Assembly: GCA_003157445.1 (NCBI GenBank)
Contig: PMJN01000282.1
Span: forward strand, 494 to 10,720
Direction of reading: 5' to 3'
Source: Micrococcales bacterium
GTDB lineage: Bacteria; Actinomycetota; Actinomycetes; Actinomycetales; Dermatophilaceae
Length of the DNA: 10,227 nucleotides
Positions within the stretch are counted from its first letter, which is position 1, and every line of letters starts with the position of its first letter. The translations under genes were made by a program, and so were the position numbers. A model generated the notes under the pieces. The model made no database searches. It saw only the letters and a program-made list of their open reading frames with translations, and was not told the DNA's origin. Shown here piece after piece: positions 7,337 to 10,227 of this stretch.

Positions 7337-7820
7337 CGCCAAGGAGTGCGCTTCGAATAGCGGTGTACGTGCCGTCTTCCCTGTCCTGGACCCCAGGTGT
7401 GCGACCGGCGAGGGCGCCACAGTGGGTTTCCATGTTCGGCCCACCTGGTCTGCCGGCACTTTTCGGCTCCGGGCCTGGTGACCGGAACCCTGCAGCTCAA
7501 CGCGACTCGTTGATTGGGAGGTGTCGGCCGGCCTTGATCGCGCAGTGGCGGGTACCAGGCGCATAGATCATGTGGGGAGCCGATAAGCATGTGGATCTTC
7601 ACGTCGTGGGTCAAGAAACGGGATGAACTCGCTCAACGGGTGACACCCCAGCCTGATCACCGGCTCCCTGCAGATCCTGAACAGAAAGCTTCAGCGCTGG
7701 TTGGTTCAAGGTGGACACGCTCGGCAGTTACTCACTCAGCTAAGCCCCCGCCAGCCAAACCGGTGCTCAACGTGGCGGGACACTACACCGTCAACAAAGC
7801 TCCGAGGTGTCTGCGGGTCC
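7337..7820. other. Gene-free gap of about 480 bases
   Basis: No gene can be supported here. Open plus-strand frames exist but lack ribosome binding sites and recognisable domains. The only notable structure is an imperfect direct repeat, at 7474-7497 and 7652-7675, with 5 differences in 24 bases. No clear terminator was found for the transglycosylase gene. Confidence 0.4.
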
Positions 7821-7910
7821 TCAGAAATGCACGAGCTGGCCCCCCAAGACTGCCAACAACATGGCGGCCAACGCAACAAGGACGATCACCCGACGAAACT
7901 TGGGTGTCAT
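7821..7910 (-). CDS. Small single-span membrane protein coupled to the MFS gene
   Basis: A 29-codon frame begins with ATG at 7910, overlapping the MFS stop codon by one base (TGATG). A full Shine-Dalgarno sequence, GGAGGT at 7920-7925, lies nine bases upstream inside the last MFS codons. The peptide starts MTPKFRRVIVLVALA and ends GGQLVHF: a positively charged N-terminus (K4, R6, R7) followed by about 18 uninterrupted hydrophobic residues, typical of a one-helix membrane protein with its N-terminus inside. Coupling suggests it is made together with the exporter and could assist it as a small subunit or regulator, which is inference. It is too short for standard gene calling. I recognise no family. 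Confidence 0.65.
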   Translation of the reverse strand: MTPKFRRVIVLVALAAMLLAVLGGQLVHF

Positions 7911-9196
7911 CAACTGGCCACCTCCGGCACCGGTTCGCCGATCTGACCGCGCACGACCGTGAACCGGGGCCGCTGCCGGCTGTGGTAGGTCACGCGCATG
8001 TCCTGGCTGCGCACGAGATACAGCATGGCACCAAGGACAGCCAGACCCGTGGCGAGGCTGCCCACCAGGATCGTCCAGCGCGGCCCCCACGCCGCTCCGA
8101 TCCAGCCGATCAGCGGCGAACCCAAGGGGGTGCCGCCCATGAATACGGCCATGTAGAGCGCCATAACCCGCCCACGCATCGCCGGTGGGACGGTCAGTTG
8201 GACCATGGAGTTCGCCGTGGTCATGACCGTGAGCGCACTAAGGCCAACCGGGATGAGCAAGAGCGCGAACCAGTCGTAGGAAGGGGCGAAGGAGAGCACC
8301 GTGGCGGCGACAGCGAACGCGGCGTACGCGATCAAAAGGACACGTAGGCGCGGGTTCGGGCGGCGCGCCGAGAGCAGTGCTGCCGACAATGAGCCCATCG
8401 CCATGATGGAGCCCAGAAGCCCATACGCCCCTGCGCCTTTGTGGAAGACCACCGTTGCCATGAGCGCGGTAGTCATCTGGAAGTTCATCCCGAACGTGCC
8501 CAGGACGAACACCAGCGCCATGATCAAGATGATGTCGGGACGACCGCGGATATAACGGTAGCCCTCGCGGATCTGTCCCTTCCCACGATGGGGGAGGGTC
8601 ACGTTCAGTTCGCCCGCCCGCATCCTGGCGAGGGCGACCAGCACCGCCACAAAGCTGAGGGTGTTCAGGAAGAAGGCCGGACCTGTGCCAACCGCAGCAA
8701 TCACCAGGCCCGCAACACCCGGCCCGATCAGACGTCCTGCGTTAAAGGAAGCACTGTTGAGGCCTACGGCATTGCTCAACGACTCGTGCGGCACCATCTC
8801 AGAGACGAAAGTCTGGCGTGCCGGGTTGTCCAGCGCTGACGCGATGCCCTGGACGAAGGCCAGCACGAAGATCTGCCAGAGCCGGACGGACCCGGTCACC
8901 ACCAGAACTCCGGTGAGCAGCGAGGTCAGGGCTAGCGCGCTCTGGGTGGCGAAGAGGATACGACGTTTCGGGAAGCGGTCCGCGATCATCCCCGCGAGCG
9001 GCCCAAAGATCGCCAACGGCGCGAACTGCAACCCCGTCACGATCCCGAGGGCAACCGATGAGTGCGGGGTCAGCATTGTCAGAACCAGCCAGTCCTGAGC
9101 GACCCTGCCCATCCAGGTCCCGGTGTTGGAGATGAGCGCACCAGCGGCGAAGACGCGGTAGTTGTAGACAGAAAGAGAAGAGAACGTGGGGCTCAT
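7910..9196 (-). CDS. MFS transporter, DHA3/EntS-like exporter
   Basis: A 428-residue integral membrane protein of the major facilitator superfamily, about 12 helices, using the proton gradient to export small molecules such as drugs or siderophores. The N-terminus (SVYNYRVFAAGALISNTGTW, residues 9-28) and RVAQDWLVL are typical of the DHA3/MFS_3 group that includes EntS. Motif A is at 69-79 (GMIADRFPKRR), followed by ALDNPARQTFVSEMVPHESL and NAVGLNSASFNAGRLIGPG. The second half has VPPAMRGRVMALYMAVFMGG, the repeat of the same signature. ATG at 9196 overlaps the marR stop (ATGA), so translation is coupled and the ribosome binding site is weak. A MarR gene directly upstream supports inducible efflux. 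The substrate cannot be read from sequence. Confidence 0.92.
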   Translation of the reverse strand: MSPTFSSLSVYNYRVFAAGALISNTGTWMGRVAQDWLVLTMLTPHSSVALGIVTGLQFAPLAIFGPLAGMIADRFPKRRILFATQSALALTSLLTGVLVVTGSVRLWQIFVLAFVQGIASALDNPARQTFVSEMVPHESLSNAVGLNSASFNAGRLIGPGVAGLVIAAVGTGPAFFLNTLSFVAVLVALARMRAGELNVTLPHRGKGQIREGYRYIRGRPDIILIMALVFVLGTFGMNFQMTTALMATVVFHKGAGAYGLLGSIMAMGSLSAALLSARRPNPRLRVLLIAYAAFAVAATVLSFAPSYDWFALLLIPVGLSALTVMTTANSMVQLTVPPAMRGRVMALYMAVFMGGTPLGSPLIGWIGAAWGPRWTILVGSLATGLAVLGAMLYLVRSQDMRVTYHSRQRPRFTVVRGQIGEPVPEVAS

Positions 9197-9684
9197 TCGC
9201 TGGCCAACCGTGTGAGGATCGCGCTGGCTCCCACCAGCACTTCGCGCTCCTCTGCGCTGATCCCCTTGAGTCTGGTTGCCATCCAGGCGTCGCGCTTGCG
9301 GCGAGTCTCCTTCAAGGTCAACAACCCTTGTGCGGTCAAAGACACAAAGACCTGACGGCCATCCTGAGGGTCATCTTGGCGGACAACGAGCCCACGCTCA
9401 ACCAAGCCCGAGACCGTGCGGGTCATGCTCGGAGGGCTGACACACTCGATCGAGGCCAGGGCGCGCGGGGTCAGAGCCTTGTCCTCCAGTCGCGCCATGA
9501 CGCTGAATTGGTGGGGCGCGACCAGCTGAGTGCTCTCAAAACGGATCCGTCGACTGATTCTCATGCACGCCAGGCGAAGGTCGCTGGCCAGGTGCGCGAG
9601 CGACGGGGAGTACACGCTCTGAGTTGTCCGAGCTGTTGTTTTCGTCGTGGCTGGGCGAGTGGTCGTTCGGGTTCTGGGTGGCAA
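9193..9684 (-). CDS. MarR-family transcriptional regulator
   Basis: A 163-residue DNA-binding protein that normally acts as a dimer and releases DNA when a small ligand binds. The winged helix spans about 70-117: LTPRALASIE, the recognition-helix region SPPSMTRTVSGLVERGLV (83-100) and the wing DPQDGRQVFVSLT. The flanking helices (about 29-60 and 118-163) would form the dimer interface. The start is TTG at 9684, chosen because AAAGGA lies five bases upstream; a GTG at 9615 is possible but has no ribosome binding site. The first 25 residues (PPRTRTTTRPATTKTTART) are unusually Thr/Arg-rich and probably disordered. The stop overlaps the MFS start by four bases. It is expected to repress its own operon and to be relieved by the exporter's substrate. 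Confidence 0.93.
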   Translation of the reverse strand: MPPRTRTTTRPATTKTTARTTQSVYSPSLAHLASDLRLACMRISRRIRFESTQLVAPHQFSVMARLEDKALTPRALASIECVSPPSMTRTVSGLVERGLVVRQDDPQDGRQVFVSLTAQGLLTLKETRRKRDAWMATRLKGISAEEREVLVGASAILTRLASE

Positions 9685-9699
9685 TGAGTTCCTTTCGAC

Positions 9700-9731
9700 G
9701 GCTACTTAGCCTAACTCATTACCCATGCTAA
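9700..9731. promoter_or_regulatory. Candidate MarR operator in the marR promoter region
   Basis: Just upstream of the marR ribosome binding site lie overlapping inverted repeats: GGCTA-CT-TAGCC at 9700-9711 and TTAGC (9706-9710) paired with GCTAA (9727-9731). On the minus strand GTTAGC and GTTAGG also recur 17 bases apart. The spot is AT-richer and within 50 bases of the start codon, where autoregulating MarR proteins usually bind. The whole gap to the upstream permease gene is only 60 bases. Confidence 0.45.
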
Positions 9732-9744
9732 CTATTCCATAGCG

Positions 9745-10227
9745 TCAGTGCACGCCGAGAAGGCCCTTGATCGGGTCGATCGCGAAGTAGAGAACGAACA
9801 TGGCGGAGATGGCCCACATCAGCGGGTGCACTGCCGCGGCCTTGCCGAGCACGATCTTGAGCAGGACGAACACGACGAAGCCCGCGCCGATGCCAGCCGT
9901 GATCGAGTAGGTGAATGGCATCAGGACGATGGTCAGAAACGCCGGAATCGCGATCTCAAGGTCGTCCCATGCGATGCCCCTGACCTGCTGCATCATCAGA
10001 AACCCGACCACGACCAGGGCCGGAGTCGCAGCCTCATAAGGGACCACCGAGACCAACGGCGACAAGAACGTGGCGACTAGAAACAGCAGACCTGTCACCA
10101 CGGAGGCCAAGCCGGTTCGCGCGCCCTCGCCGACCCCGGCGGCCGACTCGATGTAGGCAGTGTTGCTACTCACCCCGCCCGCGCCGCCGGCTGCGGCGGC
10201 AAGCGAGTCGACGATGAGGATCTTCTG
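9745..10227 (-). CDS. AzgA-type NCS2 purine permease, C-terminal part (5' end outside window)
   Basis: The frame enters from the right edge and ends in TGA at 9745-9747, giving 160 residues. It reads KILIVDSLAAAAGGAGGVSS, then NTAYIESAAGVGEGARTGLA and SVVTGLLFLVATFLSPL. These are hallmarks of the AzgA/PbuG subfamily of NCS2 proton symporters, which import adenine, guanine or hypoxanthine. N-T-x-Y-I-E-S-A-A-G-V-G-E-G-R-T-G is the substrate-site helix of this group. Further hydrophobic segments follow (PALVVVGFLMMQQVRGI, AIPAFLTIVLMPFTYSITAG, FVVFVLLKIVLGKA), ending in the usual DPIKGLLG-like tail. The frame is intact. It is transcribed toward marR with a 60-base gap and no clear terminator, so read-through is possible. 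Confidence 0.92.
   Translation of the reverse strand, partial: QKILIVDSLAAAAGGAGGVSSNTAYIESAAGVGEGARTGLASVVTGLLFLVATFLSPLVSVVPYEAATPALVVVGFLMMQQVRGIAWDDLEIAIPAFLTIVLMPFTYSITAGIGAGFVVFVLLKIVLGKAAAVHPLMWAISAMFVLYFAIDPIKGLLGVH

Noticed and set aside
7802..7824. Hairpin CTGAGG/CCTCGG at the end of the small membrane gene as a terminator
   Set aside because: Only six pairs including a wobble, an 11-base loop, no T-run, and it overlaps the stop codon.
7589..8347. Long plus-strand frame of about 250 codons
   Set aside because: Much of it is antisense to the well-supported MFS gene, and its translation is Arg/His/Pro-rich without any domain, as expected for a high-GC shadow frame.

Overview
The window is a high-GC stretch of a free-living actinobacterium. 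The main evidence is the C-terminus of an actinobacterial-type SerC at the left edge, the actinobacterial flavour of the DUF3048 and SLT-type lytic transglycosylase proteins, frequent GTG/TTG starts and GC-rich third codon positions. I cannot resolve the genus. No RNA gene, CRISPR array, complete IS element or phage module is visible, and I found no convincing new multi-gene system.

Layout. (1) 1-385, plus strand: 3' end of serC, a housekeeping gene. (2) 386-1660, minus strand: the C-terminal part of a DUF3048 protein with one frameshift, then an alpha/beta hydrolase with three reading-frame changes; both look like pseudogenes. (3) 1677-3964, plus strand: a hairpin, a promoter-like TTGACA/TATCTT pair, an unexplained ~350 nt leader, an intact acyl-CoA synthetase, and a translationally coupled enoyl-CoA hydratase start that stops after 46 codons. 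(4) 3986-5639: a gene graveyard. Pieces of a hotdog-fold protein, an IS3-type transposase, an OmpR/KdpE-like response regulator, an internally deleted YtcJ-type amidohydrolase and the N-terminal part of DUF3048 lie almost end to end. (5) 5880-7336, plus strand: an intact secreted lytic transglycosylase with a long Pro/Thr/Ser tail built from tandem repeats. (6) 7337-7820: no recognisable gene. (7) 7821-9684, minus strand: a tight marR - MFS exporter - tiny membrane protein operon with overlapping start and stop codons. (8) 9745-10227, minus strand: 3' end of an AzgA-type purine permease.

How the parts work together. The MarR regulator probably controls itself and the exporter through inverted repeats just upstream of its TTG start. 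The 29-residue membrane peptide, which has a strong Shine-Dalgarno sequence inside the last MFS codons, is the best candidate for an overlooked gene. The N- and C-terminal parts of DUF3048 are on the same strand, in the correct order and about 4.4 kb apart. This suggests one ancestral gene split by acquisition of the hydrolase/acyl-CoA synthetase/fragment block and then decayed. Only the acyl-CoA synthetase in that block has kept an open frame and all its core motifs.
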